Assembly (NCBI GenBank): GCA_019931185.1
Contig: JAINDK010000030.1
Coordinates: forward strand, 1-64,000
DNA: 64,000 nucleotides
Direction of reading: 5' to 3'
Source of the DNA: Bryobacter sp. CoA8 C33
GTDB lineage: Bacteria; Acidobacteriota; Terriglobia; Bryobacterales; Bryobacteraceae
The translations under genes were made by a program, and so were the position numbers. This document shows positions 32,496 through 42,940 of this stretch, one piece after another (within the stretch, counting starts at the first letter, position 1; every line of letters starts with the position of its first letter). Under the pieces are notes generated by a model. It saw nothing but the letters and a program-made list of their open reading frames with translations, was not told the DNA's origin and searched no databases.

Positions 32496-34390
32496 CAGTT
32501 GAGGCTCCTGGGGGAAGGGGCGGAATCGAGACTGGCGGTGAGGTCGCCGGACTTGGACTGGGAGAGCTCGCGGCGGGACTTCTTGTCGAAGAAGGCTTTC
32601 ACTACATCGCGGGCAATGGTACCGGCGAGGTTGCCGTGCTCACCCTCTTCAAATAGTACGGCGACGGCGATTTCGGGGTTGATGCGGGGAGCGAAGGCGA
32701 CGAACCAGGCATTGTCCTTGAGGCGGAGATTACGCGCCTTTTGATATTCATTGGAGGCGGTTTGGGCAGTACCGGTTTTGCCGCACATTTCAACGCCGGG
32801 TATGCGAGAATTCGCGGCGGTGCCCCAGCCGTTGACGACCTCGCACATGCCGTCGATAACCAAGCGGACATTTTCGAGATTGAGATCGGTCTTGCGGGCG
32901 GGCTTGAGCGGGGCATTACCATTGCGTAACAGGTGGGGGGTGTGCCAGATGCCTCCGATCGAGAGGCCACCGATGGCGTGGGCCAACTGGATGGGGGTAG
33001 CGGTCAAATAGCCTTGACCGATCGCGACGCTGACGGTATCGCCGCCATACCACTTCTCGCGGAGTGTACGCACCTTCCATTTACTGGAGGGCAGGGTGCC
33101 CTCGGCCTCGGCGGGCAGATCGATACCGGTGCGGGAGCCGAAGCCGGAGACTTCGGCATAGCGGGCGATTTGATCGATACCGATGCGGTTGCCGACATTA
33201 TAGAAATAAACATCGCAGGACTGGGCCAGAGCTTTCTTGAGAGTGGTAGCACCGTGGCCCCGTTTGTTGTGGCAATGGAAGTAGCGGCCAAAGAAGTTGA
33301 GTCCGCCGCCGCAGTTGAAATTCGTATCATTGGTGACCTCGCCGCCTTCTAAGGCGGCAAGGGCGACGATGGGCTTGAAGGTGGAACCGGGGGCGAGCTG
33401 GGCCTGGATGGCGCGATTGAGCAGAGGCTTATCGGGATTGGTGAAGATGTCACGCCACTGGCGATTGCGATCACGGGAAGAGAGGCGGGCGAGATCGAAA
33501 GCCGGGCGGGAGACCATGGCGAGGACTTCGCCGTTGCGGGGATCGAGGGCGACGGCGCCGCCGCGGCGGCCATCCATGGCGAGTTCCATCACGGCCTGGA
33601 TATCGAGATCAATGGTCAACTCGATGGACTGGCCGGGGACGGCGGGTTTCAATCCAAGGATGCGTCGTTCGTTTCCTTTGTTGTCGACCAGAACCTGGCG
33701 CTGCCCATCGATGCCGGTGAGGATGTCATTGTACTGGCGCTCGATTCCGGTTTTGCCGACCAGGTCGCCTTGCTCATATTTAGCGAAGTCGGCGAGGTTG
33801 AGTTCGGAGTCCGACACCTCTCCGACGTAGCCGATCAGATGGGCTCCGAAGCCGTTTTGCGGATAGACACGGCGTTCGGTGTGAATCAGTTCCAGTTCCG
33901 GATAGGTATCGGGATCGCGATGCGACTCGACAAAGGCGATCTCGGCGGGGGTGAGCTCTTCCTTGATGATCATGGCCTGATACTTCGGCCGGGAGCGATG
34001 GCGCTTGAGCTGGGCGAGAAGCTCGTCATAGTCAAGGCCGAGACCATCGGCGATGGGTTTGAGATGTTCTTCCTTCAAAGACTCGCGAGAGAGCAGCACG
34101 GAGAAGCTGGAGTGGTTATCGACAATGACGCGTTTGTCACGGTCGAGAATCTTCCCGCGCGGCGCGGGGATGGGGAGAGACTTGATACGATTTCGCTCGG
34201 CCTTGAGGGAGTAGAGTTCTTCATTGCGAATCTGCAGATTCCAGTAACCACCGGCGAGGAAAATCAGAACCGCAAAACTGAGGTATTGGAGGAAAGCGAT
34301 CTTACCTTGGGCAAACTTCGACTCATCCCGCAAGAAGCGGAGGCGGTCAGGGAAGTCTTCGCGCATGCTGCGCCGGGGGAGATGAAACAT
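32495..34390 (-). CDS. mrdA: Penicillin-binding protein 2 (peptidoglycan transpeptidase)
   Basis: A 631-residue class B PBP of the rod complex. An N-terminal membrane anchor is followed by the PBP dimer domain (PAPRGKILDRDKRVIVDN) and the transpeptidase domain with Ser in STFKP (about 338), SCD and KTGT. Two starts are possible: GTG 34414, which overlaps the mreD stop but has AAGGAGG only one base away, and ATG 34390, which has GGGGA at 7 bases. ATG is preferred here. The region between them contains strong inverted repeats, see the hairpin entry. Confidence 0.93.
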   Translation of the reverse strand: MFHLPRRSMREDFPDRLRFLRDESKFAQGKIAFLQYLSFAVLIFLAGGYWNLQIRNEELYSLKAERNRIKSLPIPAPRGKILDRDKRVIVDNHSSFSVLLSRESLKEEHLKPIADGLGLDYDELLAQLKRHRSRPKYQAMIIKEELTPAEIAFVESHRDPDTYPELELIHTERRVYPQNGFGAHLIGYVGEVSDSELNLADFAKYEQGDLVGKTGIERQYNDILTGIDGQRQVLVDNKGNERRILGLKPAVPGQSIELTIDLDIQAVMELAMDGRRGGAVALDPRNGEVLAMVSRPAFDLARLSSRDRNRQWRDIFTNPDKPLLNRAIQAQLAPGSTFKPIVALAALEGGEVTNDTNFNCGGGLNFFGRYFHCHNKRGHGATTLKKALAQSCDVYFYNVGNRIGIDQIARYAEVSGFGSRTGIDLPAEAEGTLPSSKWKVRTLREKWYGGDTVSVAIGQGYLTATPIQLAHAIGGLSIGGIWHTPHLLRNGNAPLKPARKTDLNLENVRLVIDGMCEVVNGWGTAANSRIPGVEMCGKTGTAQTASNEYQKARNLRLKDNAWFVAFAPRINPEIAVAVLFEEGEHGNLAGTIARDVVKAFFDKKSRRELSQSKSGDLTASLDSAPSPRSLN

Positions 34391-34422
34391 GGGGAATTCC
34401 CCAAGGAGGCTCACGCCTCCTT
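34391..34422 (-). promoter_or_regulatory. Hairpin hiding a perfect Shine-Dalgarno at the mreD-mrdA junction
   Basis: On the minus strand AAGGAGGC (34415-34422) pairs perfectly with GCCTCCTT (34403-34410) around a GTGA tetraloop, which contains the possible GTG start. Directly after it the 12-base palindrome GGGGAATTCCCC (34391-34402) precedes ATG 34390. Both structures would cover the ribosome-binding site and could control mrdA translation. Confidence 0.6.
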
Positions 34423-34956
34423 ATCTCTCATCTTATCCAACAGCAAGAACAACGGGAGGGCGAGCGCGGAATTGAGCAAGGCGCGGGCGAGTTCATCGAA
34501 GCCATTGACGTTGATGATCTGACCGAGCAAGGCGCGGACCATAACCCAATAAAGGAACTGATGAAAAAGAAAGAAGAAGGCGCAGAGCATGAAGCGGAGG
34601 GCGGGATTGTTTACATCGAAGCGGAGGCTGACGGAGGCGGCAAAAAAGCCGACCAGAGTCTTGACGATGCCGAACATTCCGAGGGGCTGTTGGGAGAGGG
34701 AATCCTGCATGAGGCCGATGACAGCGCCGATAATGATGCCGGCCAAGGGTTGGCGCTTCATCAGGGAGAAGTAAATCGTGATGAGAAGGGGAAACTCCAG
34801 GGTGCGGGTCGGCTCAACAAAACGGGGTAAGAAGATATCGAGCAGCACGGAGAAGAGCGGAACAAGGAAGAAGACAATGGGGCGAAAGCTGGAGGAAGCC
34901 GATTTACGGCGGCGGCCTTCGAGAAAATTCGCTTCGTTGAAATCCGGTGGAGGCAT
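34411..34956 (-). CDS. mreD: Rod shape-determining protein MreD
   Basis: A 181-residue membrane protein with about five membrane segments. The pattern LPRFVEPTRTLEFPLLITIYFSL and GAVIGLMQDSLSQQPLGMFG is characteristic of MreD. It links MreC with RodA-PBP2. It starts 8 bases after mreC and ends on the mrdA initiation hairpin. Confidence 0.92.
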   Translation of the reverse strand: MPPPDFNEANFLEGRRRKSASSSFRPIVFFLVPLFSVLLDIFLPRFVEPTRTLEFPLLITIYFSLMKRQPLAGIIIGAVIGLMQDSLSQQPLGMFGIVKTLVGFFAASVSLRFDVNNPALRFMLCAFFFLFHQFLYWVMVRALLGQIINVNGFDELARALLNSALALPLFLLLDKMRDKEA

Positions 34957-34964
34957 GGTCGGAT

Positions 34965-36101
34965 TCAGGGATTTGGGGCCCGGGGAGTTGAAGGAGGAGT
35001 GATGTTAGGGGAGGGGGCCACGGCGGACGCTTTGGGAGCGGAGGTGCGGGGCACGGCGGGCGCGTTGAAATTCGGCAGGCGTCCGCCGTTGCCGTAGCTG
35101 ACGCCCTGTTGCTCTCCGAGGGAACGGTAGCGTTGCAGCAGACGGTCAGCATCGGTGGCGAATCCCTGTCCGGATGCGGGGCGGGGACTAGCGTCAACGG
35201 GAGCAGCGGCGGCATCGGCCTCGGGGGGGGGCATCAGTTTCGCTTCGGCGCTGGAGCTGCTTTGCGAGGCGAGATCGGGAATCGGCAGGTGGACACCCTC
35301 GAGCACAACCAGAACTTCCTCGAGGCCCCTGTCAAAGGCTGCCGGGGAGACATAAATCTCCTTGAACAGCTTACCTTGGCGCGCGACACGCACCGGACCC
35401 ACGGGTAGGCCCTTGGGGAAAATTCGATCATCACCCGAGGTGTAGAAGATCTCGCCGACCAGCACGGTCTGTTCGTTCTGGATGTAGTCGATGAGAATCT
35501 GATTGTTCCCTTGGCCGCGCGCCGTACCGTGGATGCGGGACTTGTCGCTCAGAACGCCGCAGGCGAAGGTGGGGTCAGTGATCAACATGACCTGGGATCC
35601 AGTGGGATAAGAGGCGGTAACCTTCCCGACAATTCCATCCGGGGTAATGACGGCCATGCCCTTGAGCACACCGGCGGTGGAGCCGCGGTCAATAAAAACG
35701 ACTTTCGAATTCATGCCGGCGCCAGTGCCGATAATGCGGGCGCCGATCGTCTTGTTGGGGCTCCGCTGAACAAAGCCGGCCATGGCCTCGATCCGCTTCG
35801 CGGTGGCCAATTCCGCCTTGAGGTATTGATTTTCGAGCTTTAGGCGATCGAGGTCCGATTTCATCGATTGGTTGCGGGAGCGGACCTCGAGCAGATCCCA
35901 GTATTCCCCCGCCAAGCCAAAAGTATTGGCGCGAATTCCTTCCAGCACGCGAGCCAGGGGCGTAATAGCTGTCACAGCCCAGACGCGGATCAGGCGAACA
36001 TCCTGATTGTTCTTGACCTGCACGGCCAGCAGAACCAGCTGCGCCATGATAACGATGACGAGCACGGAGAGGTTGCGGTAACGGCCGAGGAGTCCATCCA
36101 T
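34965..36101 (-). CDS. mreC: Rod shape-determining protein MreC
   Basis: A 378-residue bitopic protein: one N-terminal membrane segment, a coiled coil (RNQSMKSDLDRLKLENQYLKAEL, about 75-97) and the MreC beta domain with MAVITPDGIVGKV and SRIHGTARGQG. A long, Pro/Ala-rich C-terminal tail of about 100 residues (from about 275) is extra compared with E. coli MreC and looks disordered and periplasmic. It follows mreB by 21 bases. Confidence 0.93.
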   Translation of the reverse strand: MDGLLGRYRNLSVLVIVIMAQLVLLAVQVKNNQDVRLIRVWAVTAITPLARVLEGIRANTFGLAGEYWDLLEVRSRNQSMKSDLDRLKLENQYLKAELATAKRIEAMAGFVQRSPNKTIGARIIGTGAGMNSKVVFIDRGSTAGVLKGMAVITPDGIVGKVTASYPTGSQVMLITDPTFACGVLSDKSRIHGTARGQGNNQILIDYIQNEQTVLVGEIFYTSGDDRIFPKGLPVGPVRVARQGKLFKEIYVSPAAFDRGLEEVLVVLEGVHLPIPDLASQSSSSAEAKLMPPPEADAAAAPVDASPRPASGQGFATDADRLLQRYRSLGEQQGVSYGNGGRLPNFNAPAVPRTSAPKASAVAPSPNITPPSTPRAPNP

Positions 36102-36122
36102 GGCATTGCCCGAGGGACGCTC

Positions 36123-37148
36123 CTATTCGATGGCGATGCGCCGGAGCAGTTTGAAATCGGACAGCATTTTGCCGATGCCGAGAGCGACGCAGGCAAGCGG
36201 ATCCTCGGCAATCGAGACCGGAAGACCGGTTTCCTGCCGGATGCGCTTGTCGAGGTTCTTGATGAGGCCGCCGCCGCCGGTCAGCACAATGCCGCGGTCG
36301 GAGATGTCGGCGGAGAGTTCAGGTGGGGTGCGTTCGAGTGCAACGCGGATAGCATTCATGATTGTGGAAATACCTTCGGCGAGCGCCTCGCGAATCTCAT
36401 CATCACCGATCGTAATGGTGCGCGGCACCCCTTCAATGAGGTTGCGGCCTTTGATCTCCATAGTGAGCGGCTTTTCGAGCTCAAAGGCGGAACCGACGGT
36501 CATCTTGATATGTTCGGCTGTGCGCTCCCCAACGAGGAGGTTGTATTTGCGCTTGAGATATTGGATGATCGCCTCGTCGAGCTCATTACCGGCGACACGC
36601 ACGGAGCGCGAGTAGACGATACCGGCAAGCGAAATCACCGCGACGTCGGTGGTGCCGCCACCGATATCGACAACCATGTTGCCGCCCGGCTCGGTGATGG
36701 GGAGACCAGCACCAATAGCGGCGACCATTGCCTGTTCGACCAAGTGAACTTCACTCGCCTTGGCGCGGTAGGCAGAGTCGATGACGGCCCGCTTTTCCAC
36801 TTGCGTGATTTCAGAAGGCACTCCAATGACGATGCGGGGGTGAACCAACATTTTGCGGCCGTGAGCCTTCTGAATGAAATAGTTCAGCATGCGCTCGGTG
36901 ACTTTGAAGTCAGCGATCACACCGTCTTTCATGGGGCGGATGGCGACGATATTGCCGGGCGTGCGGCCCAACATTTCCTTGGCTTCCTTGCCAACTGCTT
37001 CCACTTCCCCGTTGGACTTGTTAATGGCGACAATCGACGGTTCGTTTACAACAATCCCCTTGCCCTTGGCGTAGACGAGAGTGTTGGCCGTGCCAAGGTC
37101 AATGGCCAAGTCGGAAGAGAACAGACTGAACAACGAACGAATATTCAT
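36123..37148 (-). CDS. mreB: Rod shape-determining actin homologue MreB
   Basis: A 341-residue actin-like ATPase. Nucleotide-binding motifs are [14 protein letters not shown] (phosphate 1), [13 protein letters not shown] (phosphate 2) and VLTGGGGLI (adenosine). The start at 37148 gives the normal N-terminus [19 protein letters not shown]. An extended in-frame upstream part lacks any family similarity. There is no obvious Shine-Dalgarno. First gene of mreBCD-mrdA-rodA. Confidence 0.97.
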   Translation of the reverse strand: MNIRSLFSLFSSDLAIDLGTANTLVYAKGKGIVVNEPSIVAINKSNGEVEAVGKEAKEMLGRTPGNIVAIRPMKDGVIADFKVTERMLNYFIQKAHGRKMLVHPRIVIGVPSEITQVEKRAVIDSAYRAKASEVHLVEQAMVAAIGAGLPITEPGGNMVVDIGGGTTDVAVISLAGIVYSRSVRVAGNELDEAIIQYLKRKYNLLVGERTAEHIKMTVGSAFELEKPLTMEIKGRNLIEGVPRTITIGDDEIREALAEGISTIMNAIRVALERTPPELSADISDRGIVLTGGGGLIKNLDKRIRQETGLPVSIAEDPLACVALGIGKMLSDFKLLRRIAIE

Positions 37149-37407
37149 GGAGGCAAAAGCTTGTTTACTGAAGGTCACACTGGTATCACTCAACTGGGTG
37201 AGTGTGAAGAACCCGTACATTGAGCGTAGCAATACGTCCTTTTTTTTGCATCTCTTTCGCGAGAGCCTGCGCGGGACACACCCCCATATGAGGGTATTGC
37301 TGCGGGGGGGCGACACCCACAACTGAGTTTGAGAATGTCCCCGCGTGGTGACTAGATGGCTGGAGGCATCCCGAGATACAACTGAAATCACTAGAGGAGA
37401 ATTGACA
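37149..37407 (-). promoter_or_regulatory. mreB upstream region with a leader hairpin
   Basis: This 259-base region has no supported gene. Near mreB CACTCA (37187-37192) and TGAGTG (37199-37204) form a perfect 6-bp hairpin. An A run (plus-strand T run near 37238-37247) and G/C runs lie further upstream. It presumably contains the mreB promoter and the divergent start of the small gene at 37408. Confidence 0.35.
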
Positions 37408-37698
37408 ATGCTGATGGGTCTCGAAGACGATCTGACGAATACGCTTGATGCACAAAGTTGCGCTCAGGTTGGGAAAGACTGCCGTGGGTGTGTCCGTCAG
37501 AGTGCGGAGGTGGTGGCGTTGTTGTGCCCTGCTCTACAGGCGACAGACGCACAGAGGATTTTTTTCCGGATGTACAGGCAACCAGGCTGCGAGGGCATGG
37601 CACGAAGTTTTGTACGAGAGTATTTGTGCATAACGGAGCAAGAAGTAGTCTTCCGGCCAGTGAGAGAAGAGCGTTACAAAGTCGCTGTTTGTGCCTAG
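37408..37698 (+). CDS. Small cysteine-rich hypothetical protein
   Basis: A 96-residue frame beginning [14 protein letters not shown], with GAGGAG 9 bases before the ATG and seven cysteines (AQSC, DCRGC, LLCP, PGCEG, YLCI, VCA). I do not recognise a family and the context gives no function. Support comes from the ribosome-binding site and from its stop, which overlaps the convergent M24 gene by the four bases CTAG, a pattern repeated elsewhere in this window. It could still be a chance frame. Confidence 0.4.
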   Translation: MLMGLEDDLTNTLDAQSCAQVGKDCRGCVRQSAEVVALLCPALQATDAQRIFFRMYRQPGCEGMARSFVREYLCITEQEVVFRPVREERYKVAVCA

Positions 37699-39023
37699 CG
37701 GATGAGGTGAAAGTTTTCCTGGCGGCGTAGAACCCAACGAATCTTGCCATCGGGACCGACCATGGCGTCCTCCTCCATTCCAACGAAGAGTGTCTGATTA
37801 CCCCACTCGGGTATAGGAGTTTGGCTGGAAAGTTCGATGGAGAACCAGGTATTGGGCAGGAGTTTGACGTCGCCACGGCCGGGGACGCCTTGCTGGCGGT
37901 CCCAAAGACCTATGATCGGGCCTGCGCCGTGGCCGTGGTCGCCGATGGGGTGGGAGTAGACGGTTCCCGTGATACCAAGAGCGCGGATCTGCTGAAGGGC
38001 CGCGGCGAGCACTTGGTTGCCTGTTTTGCCAACGGTCATATTTTCCATGACGATGTCCTGCATTTTCTTGGAATTCTCAAGGGCGCGCAGGATGCCGGGG
38101 GGTGGGGCGGATTCGCCCTCGCGCAACACGTAGCCCATGTGCTGGGTGTCCGTAGCCAGACGCATGGCGGTAAGCCCGTAATCGAGCCAGAGCACGTCAC
38201 CGCGTTCAATAACAATCGGGGCTTCGTCCTGCTGCAGAATCTGAGCGGCTTTTCCGCGATGACGCTGAACGCGAATGCCGGGCTGAAACCAAGTACCGAA
38301 GCCGTTACGCTGGTTCTCCTGACGCAGCCACCAGACGACGTCCTGATCGGTGGTTTTGCCGGGCACGATGACCTCATTGGAGAAGACGCGGGCCAGAATG
38401 GAGTGGACATGTTCCATAAGCGCCTGGTAGGTGGACGCCATTTCCGGGGTGCGCAGGGCGACGAAATCGAGGGCAAGACCTTCGGCGCGGACGAGCTTCG
38501 CGCGATTGGCGGGGCCGATGGCTAGTTCGAGTTGCTCACGTTCGCCCGCGGTCAAACCGTCGGAGAAAGCATGGGTATGAGAGATGTTAATGGCGATACG
38601 GGAGGGTTTACGTTCGTCGATTAGTTTTCGCAGCAGAGTCCACTGGGAGTCGCCATAGAGCTCAATGCCGGAGTCAGGATCGCGGTAAACCTCATAGAGG
38701 CCAGCCTGGGAGCCGCCGCCAAGGGCGAGACGCTCGACACCCTTGTCGGGTCCGCGGTCGAAGAAGACATAGATGGTGCGGCGGCGGGCAGCGAACATGG
38801 TGGGCGAGACGAGGGAGAAGAAGACAGGGTCTTCATTGTATTCGCGGCTGGAGATGACCCACATGTCAATTCCGTATTGGCGCATGAGGGCGGGGAGGAT
38901 GCGCTCGAGGCGATGGCGGAGCCAGCTTTGTTGCAATACAGCCTGTTCTCGCAGGGACGGCAGGGCAGCAGGAGCAGCGGCGAGAAAAGCTGCGGTCAGG
39001 AGTCCAGCGGCTAAGCGATGCAA
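37695..39023 (-). CDS. Secreted M24-family metallopeptidase
   Basis: A 442-residue protein with a signal peptide, an N-terminal domain and an M24 domain. Visible elements are GDVLWLDYGL (first metal Asp), SHPIGDHGHGAGPIIG (His), TWFSIELSSQT (Glu), and MEEDAMVGPDG. Several of the usual five ligands seem altered, for instance the second Asp in DYGL and the final Glu context, so catalytic competence is uncertain. Probable start is TTG 39023. It begins 3 bases after the cstA stop, suggesting cotranscription. Confidence 0.75.
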   Translation of the reverse strand: MHRLAAGLLTAAFLAAAPAALPSLREQAVLQQSWLRHRLERILPALMRQYGIDMWVISSREYNEDPVFFSLVSPTMFAARRRTIYVFFDRGPDKGVERLALGGGSQAGLYEVYRDPDSGIELYGDSQWTLLRKLIDERKPSRIAINISHTHAFSDGLTAGEREQLELAIGPANRAKLVRAEGLALDFVALRTPEMASTYQALMEHVHSILARVFSNEVIVPGKTTDQDVVWWLRQENQRNGFGTWFQPGIRVQRHRGKAAQILQQDEAPIVIERGDVLWLDYGLTAMRLATDTQHMGYVLREGESAPPPGILRALENSKKMQDIVMENMTVGKTGNQVLAAALQQIRALGITGTVYSHPIGDHGHGAGPIIGLWDRQQGVPGRGDVKLLPNTWFSIELSSQTPIPEWGNQTLFVGMEEDAMVGPDGKIRWVLRRQENFHLIR

Positions 39024-39025
39024 GG

Positions 39026-41107
39026 CTAGATTTCTCCGGGCTGCAGGCGGGTGGGGACGAAAGGGGTTTCTGTGATTTCGGCGCGCTTTGAGCCGCGGAG
39101 CACAGCAATCCAGACACGGGCGGACTCAAACAGAATCGTTGCCGTCAGGATGAGAAAGACACCACAGATGATGGCATCCATGCGTTCGTTGAACATCAGT
39201 TGGCGCAACTCGGAGGCCTTGGCCGCCGCGAGATTCCCCGCGGCCAGTTGGGCCTCGATCTGGTCAGCGCGGGCAAGGAAGCCAAGGCGCGGATTGGCGG
39301 CGAAGATCTTGGTCAGTCCGGCGGTGAAGGTGACCGCGAGCATCCATGCCAGGGGTAAGCCGGTGACCCAGACGTAGCGCAGACGGTACATTTTGATCAA
39401 AACCGTGGTCGCCAGGCACAAGGCTATTGTGCCTAGCAATTGGTTGGCGATGCCGAAAAGCGGCCAAAGAGAGTTGATACCGCCGAGCGGGTCCAGCACG
39501 CCCTGGTAGAGAAACCACCCCCAGGCGCTGACGACCAGGGCGCTGGCGAGGATGACGCCCGGCAGCCAACTGGTTTGTCCGAAAGGTTTGTAGACATGGC
39601 CGAGGAGGTCCTGGAGCAGGAAGCGGCCGACACGGGTGCCGGCGTCGATGGTGGTCAGGATGAACAGGGCCTCGAACATGATGGCGAAGTGATACCAGAA
39701 GCTAAGGATGGTTTTTCCGCCGGCTGAATCGAGGGCCAATGCCTGCGAGAAGATGTGCGCCATGCCAAGGGCGAGAGAAGGAGCGCCGCCCGTGCGGGCA
39801 AAGAGACTTTGCTCGCCGACGCTGCGGGCGAGATCCTCCATATGGGCGACCGTCACGGGGTATCCCCAGCCAGTGATTGTTTCGACGGCTTTGAGGGGCA
39901 AAGCACCGACGACACCGCCCGGGGAGTTAATGGCGAAATAGACACCGGGCTCCATGGCGCAGGCGGCGATGAGGGCCATAATCGCGACCATGCCCTCGAC
40001 GAGCATGCCGCCAAAAGCCACCGGCAGGGCATGGCTTTCGCGGGCCAGAAGCTTCGAGGTGGTGCCGGAGGAGATGAGGGAGTGGAATCCACTGAGAGCC
40101 CCGCAGCCGATTGTGATGAAGCAGAACGGAAAGACCGAACCGGCGAAAATTGGCCCGGTACCGTCCACGAATGAAGTGAGGGCCGGAAGATTCAACTCCG
40201 GCCGGACGAAGAGGACGCCAACAGCAAGCATGGCGGCAACACCCAGTTTGACAAATGTGCTGAGGTAGTCGCGCGGAGCAAGAAGAAGCCAAACGGGCAG
40301 CGCACTGGCGAAGAAACCGTAGGCGATGAGCATCAGCGCCAAGGCGGGGCCACCATAGGTAAACCAGGGGGCCAGAGCGGCGGATTCTGCCACATACTTA
40401 CCGCCAAAAATGCTGAGTACAACGAGAACGAAGCCGATCAGGGATATTTCGACGACGCGTCCGGGACGGAAGAAGCGGAGGTAGAGGCCCATGAAGAGGG
40501 CGATGGGCATGGTCGCGGCAATGGTGAAAGTACCCCAGGGGCTGCCTTTGAGGGCATTGACGATGACAAGACCAATTACGGCCATCAGGATGACCATGAT
40601 GAGCAGGACAGTGACCATGGCGGTGATTCCGCCGAGTTTGCCGATTTCCTCCTTGACCATTTGACCCAGGCTTTTGCCGTCGCGCCGGATGGAAAAAACG
40701 AGAATCATCAGGTCGTGAACGGCGCCGGCGAGGGCAGCGCCGAGGATGATCCAGAGGGTTCCCGGCAGATATCCGAACTGGGCGGCAAGAGTGGGCCCGA
40801 CGAGTGGACCTGGTCCGGCGATAGCGGCGAAGTGATGACCAAAGACAATCCATTTGTTGGTGGGTTCAAAATCGTGGCCATTACGCAGGCGTTCGGCGGG
40901 GGTAGCACGATCTTCGCGCAGAGCGAGAATGCGGGCGGCGATGAATTTGCCGTAGAAGCGGTAGGAAACCAAGTATATGCAAGCGGCGGCAACGACGATC
41001 CAAAGAGAGTTAATGGATTCACCGCGCTGCAAGGCGACAGCCGCCAGGCAACCGGCGCCGGCCAAGGAGATAGCCAGCCAGATCAAGTACTGGGCCAAGG
41101 ACTTCAT
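39026..41107 (-). CDS. cstA: Carbon starvation protein CstA-type peptide/pyruvate transporter
   Basis: A 693-residue polytopic membrane protein with many segments. The conserved N-terminal [34 protein letters not shown] and the later [19 protein letters not shown] are diagnostic of CstA. The family imports pyruvate or peptides during carbon limitation. The downstream secreted M24 peptidase, only 3 bases away, would fit peptide use, which is inference. It is divergent from the HEAT-repeat gene. Confidence 0.94.
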   Translation of the reverse strand: MKSLAQYLIWLAISLAGAGCLAAVALQRGESINSLWIVVAAACIYLVSYRFYGKFIAARILALREDRATPAERLRNGHDFEPTNKWIVFGHHFAAIAGPGPLVGPTLAAQFGYLPGTLWIILGAALAGAVHDLMILVFSIRRDGKSLGQMVKEEIGKLGGITAMVTVLLIMVILMAVIGLVIVNALKGSPWGTFTIAATMPIALFMGLYLRFFRPGRVVEISLIGFVLVVLSIFGGKYVAESAALAPWFTYGGPALALMLIAYGFFASALPVWLLLAPRDYLSTFVKLGVAAMLAVGVLFVRPELNLPALTSFVDGTGPIFAGSVFPFCFITIGCGALSGFHSLISSGTTSKLLARESHALPVAFGGMLVEGMVAIMALIAACAMEPGVYFAINSPGGVVGALPLKAVETITGWGYPVTVAHMEDLARSVGEQSLFARTGGAPSLALGMAHIFSQALALDSAGGKTILSFWYHFAIMFEALFILTTIDAGTRVGRFLLQDLLGHVYKPFGQTSWLPGVILASALVVSAWGWFLYQGVLDPLGGINSLWPLFGIANQLLGTIALCLATTVLIKMYRLRYVWVTGLPLAWMLAVTFTAGLTKIFAANPRLGFLARADQIEAQLAAGNLAAAKASELRQLMFNERMDAIICGVFLILTATILFESARVWIAVLRGSKRAEITETPFVPTRLQPGEI

Positions 41108-41215
41108 GACTTAATGAGGCTATCACAGTGACAGTCTGGGCTCTGCTTGCAAGTTATTGATTTCAAGAGACAGCAATAGATTCAAGCGGGATGAATTGAC
41201 GCCGATAAGCCGTGC

Positions 41216-42940
41216 ATGGAACGTGTGGAGGGCCTGATTGAGGAATTGGAGGAACAATTTCAACAATTGCCGTCCGAGGGTCTGCGTCAGCTTAAGAGTT
41301 TAGTACATGAATCACCAATAGGCTTTGCCGAACAAGCGGCGGGATACCTTGCGCAAGGAAAGGACTCTCGATTCACCAGATTGATCGTACAAGAGTTGCA
41401 GGAACAAAGTGCGGCTTTCGAGAAAGCCCTGTTTGATTCTCTCGTCCTGCCGGTTGCAGAAATGGAACGGGTGGCGGCCTTGGTGGCGAAAATTGAGCCG
41501 AGAATCCCGGTTGGATGGACGAATGGGCTGCAGCGGGAACTGATCGACACTACGAGCAATGATCCCGTACAGCCGATCCTGCGGCGAATGGTGGCCATTA
41601 GCGCGGCGGTGGATGCGCCACGGATGCGGGCAGTAATCAGCCCGGCCTGTGAGCACTCCGATGCCCGGGTACGAGCCAAAGCGGTTGCTTTGGTGAACCG
41701 CGCCGTCGCTGAAGATCAGGAACCAGCCGGACTAAACGACAGTGACGCGCGGGTGCGGTCCACCGCGGTGGAAACACTTTGGGGGCGCACGGACGCCCTG
41801 GCGATACGGATTTTTGAAAAGCATGCGCGCTCAGGGACCCCTCGCGAAGCCATCAATTCGGTGATAGGGCTGCACCGTGCGGGCTCGCTCGAAGCTAGAA
41901 AGTTGCTGATGGATTGGGCTGAGGCGAAGGATGGGCGATTTGGTCGTTCGGCGGTTTGGGCGATGGGTCAATCCGACGATCCGCGTCTGCTCGCCTATCT
42001 GCAACAGCGCGTACGAACCGTTGACAGTTCTTTGCGGGGCCACGTACTTCGCTCACTCAAACGTTTGCGGGATTTTCAGGAAGCGGCCCTGAAGGGCAAG
42101 CAGATTCATTTCAAGAGGCTGGGAGTCGAGCAGTTGGGATTGGGACGCATTCGCATTCTAGCCGGATTGACCGATGAAGCTGGGCGGCCTTTTCCCTTGG
42201 GGGAGTTAAGGCCCAATCATTTGCTGGTGGAGGACCAAGAAGGTATCGTTGAGAACTGCCAGGTTCGATTCACCGGTTCGGACAAGCCCATTGACTATTT
42301 GCTAATTTTTCCGGCACAAACTCCGGAATTGATCCAGGACAAGCTGGAAGAATTGCTGGCCAATAAGCGACGTGAGGATTTTGTTTCCATACAGCGGTAT
42401 CCGAGCGGGACAAGCGGCACGCATTTAGTCACAAGCACGGTCGAATTCACGCAGAACAGAGATGGATTGATTACGCTGGCAAGAACGCATCGAGTAGCTG
42501 GCAAGGACTGGGAAGAGGCACTTGATCGATGCTTCGGCTCATTTCCACCCAATGAGGGGCGAAAGCATCTCTTGTTTGTTTCCAATCCGGATTGGGGTGC
42601 TGATAAGACACCCAGCCCGGAATGGGCGGCGCGGCTGAAGCGGCTGGGGATCACTTTCCACTTTCTTGCACGGCACCGGGCACGACCGGTGATCGGTCTG
42701 GCATGGAGGAAGTTATGTCAAGCCAGTGGGGGCTCGTATGTGGAATGTCCTTCGGCCCTGAATCTGCAGTTCAACCTGCAGCGCTTCATGCAAGAGATCG
42801 TGTCGGGAGTGGAACTGATCTGCACTCGCAGAGAATTATTGCGCGGCGCGCCACCGGCGGAGCAGGAATTGCGAATTGAGCTGCTGGCGCGGGCCAAGTG
42901 GGGTAAAGTTGAGATCAATCCATTCGACATGGTTAGCTAA
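41216..42940 (+). CDS. HEAT-repeat protein with C-terminal VWA-like part
   Basis: A 574-residue protein. Residues about 1-310 are helical HEAT-like repeats (SDARVRAKAVALV, SDARVRSTAVETLW, SDDPRLLAYLQQ). The second half alternates strands and helices with a von Willebrand A-like layout, for example IDYLLIFPAQT and HLLFVSNPDWG, but no MIDAS is seen. The start ATG 41216 has no strong ribosome-binding site. The end overlaps the next convergent gene by CTAA. Function unknown; a cytoplasmic protein-interaction role is inferred. Confidence 0.7.
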   Translation: MERVEGLIEELEEQFQQLPSEGLRQLKSLVHESPIGFAEQAAGYLAQGKDSRFTRLIVQELQEQSAAFEKALFDSLVLPVAEMERVAALVAKIEPRIPVGWTNGLQRELIDTTSNDPVQPILRRMVAISAAVDAPRMRAVISPACEHSDARVRAKAVALVNRAVAEDQEPAGLNDSDARVRSTAVETLWGRTDALAIRIFEKHARSGTPREAINSVIGLHRAGSLEARKLLMDWAEAKDGRFGRSAVWAMGQSDDPRLLAYLQQRVRTVDSSLRGHVLRSLKRLRDFQEAALKGKQIHFKRLGVEQLGLGRIRILAGLTDEAGRPFPLGELRPNHLLVEDQEGIVENCQVRFTGSDKPIDYLLIFPAQTPELIQDKLEELLANKRREDFVSIQRYPSGTSGTHLVTSTVEFTQNRDGLITLARTHRVAGKDWEEALDRCFGSFPPNEGRKHLLFVSNPDWGADKTPSPEWAARLKRLGITFHFLARHRARPVIGLAWRKLCQASGGSYVECPSALNLQFNLQRFMQEIVSGVELICTRRELLRGAPPAEQELRIELLARAKWGKVEINPFDMVS

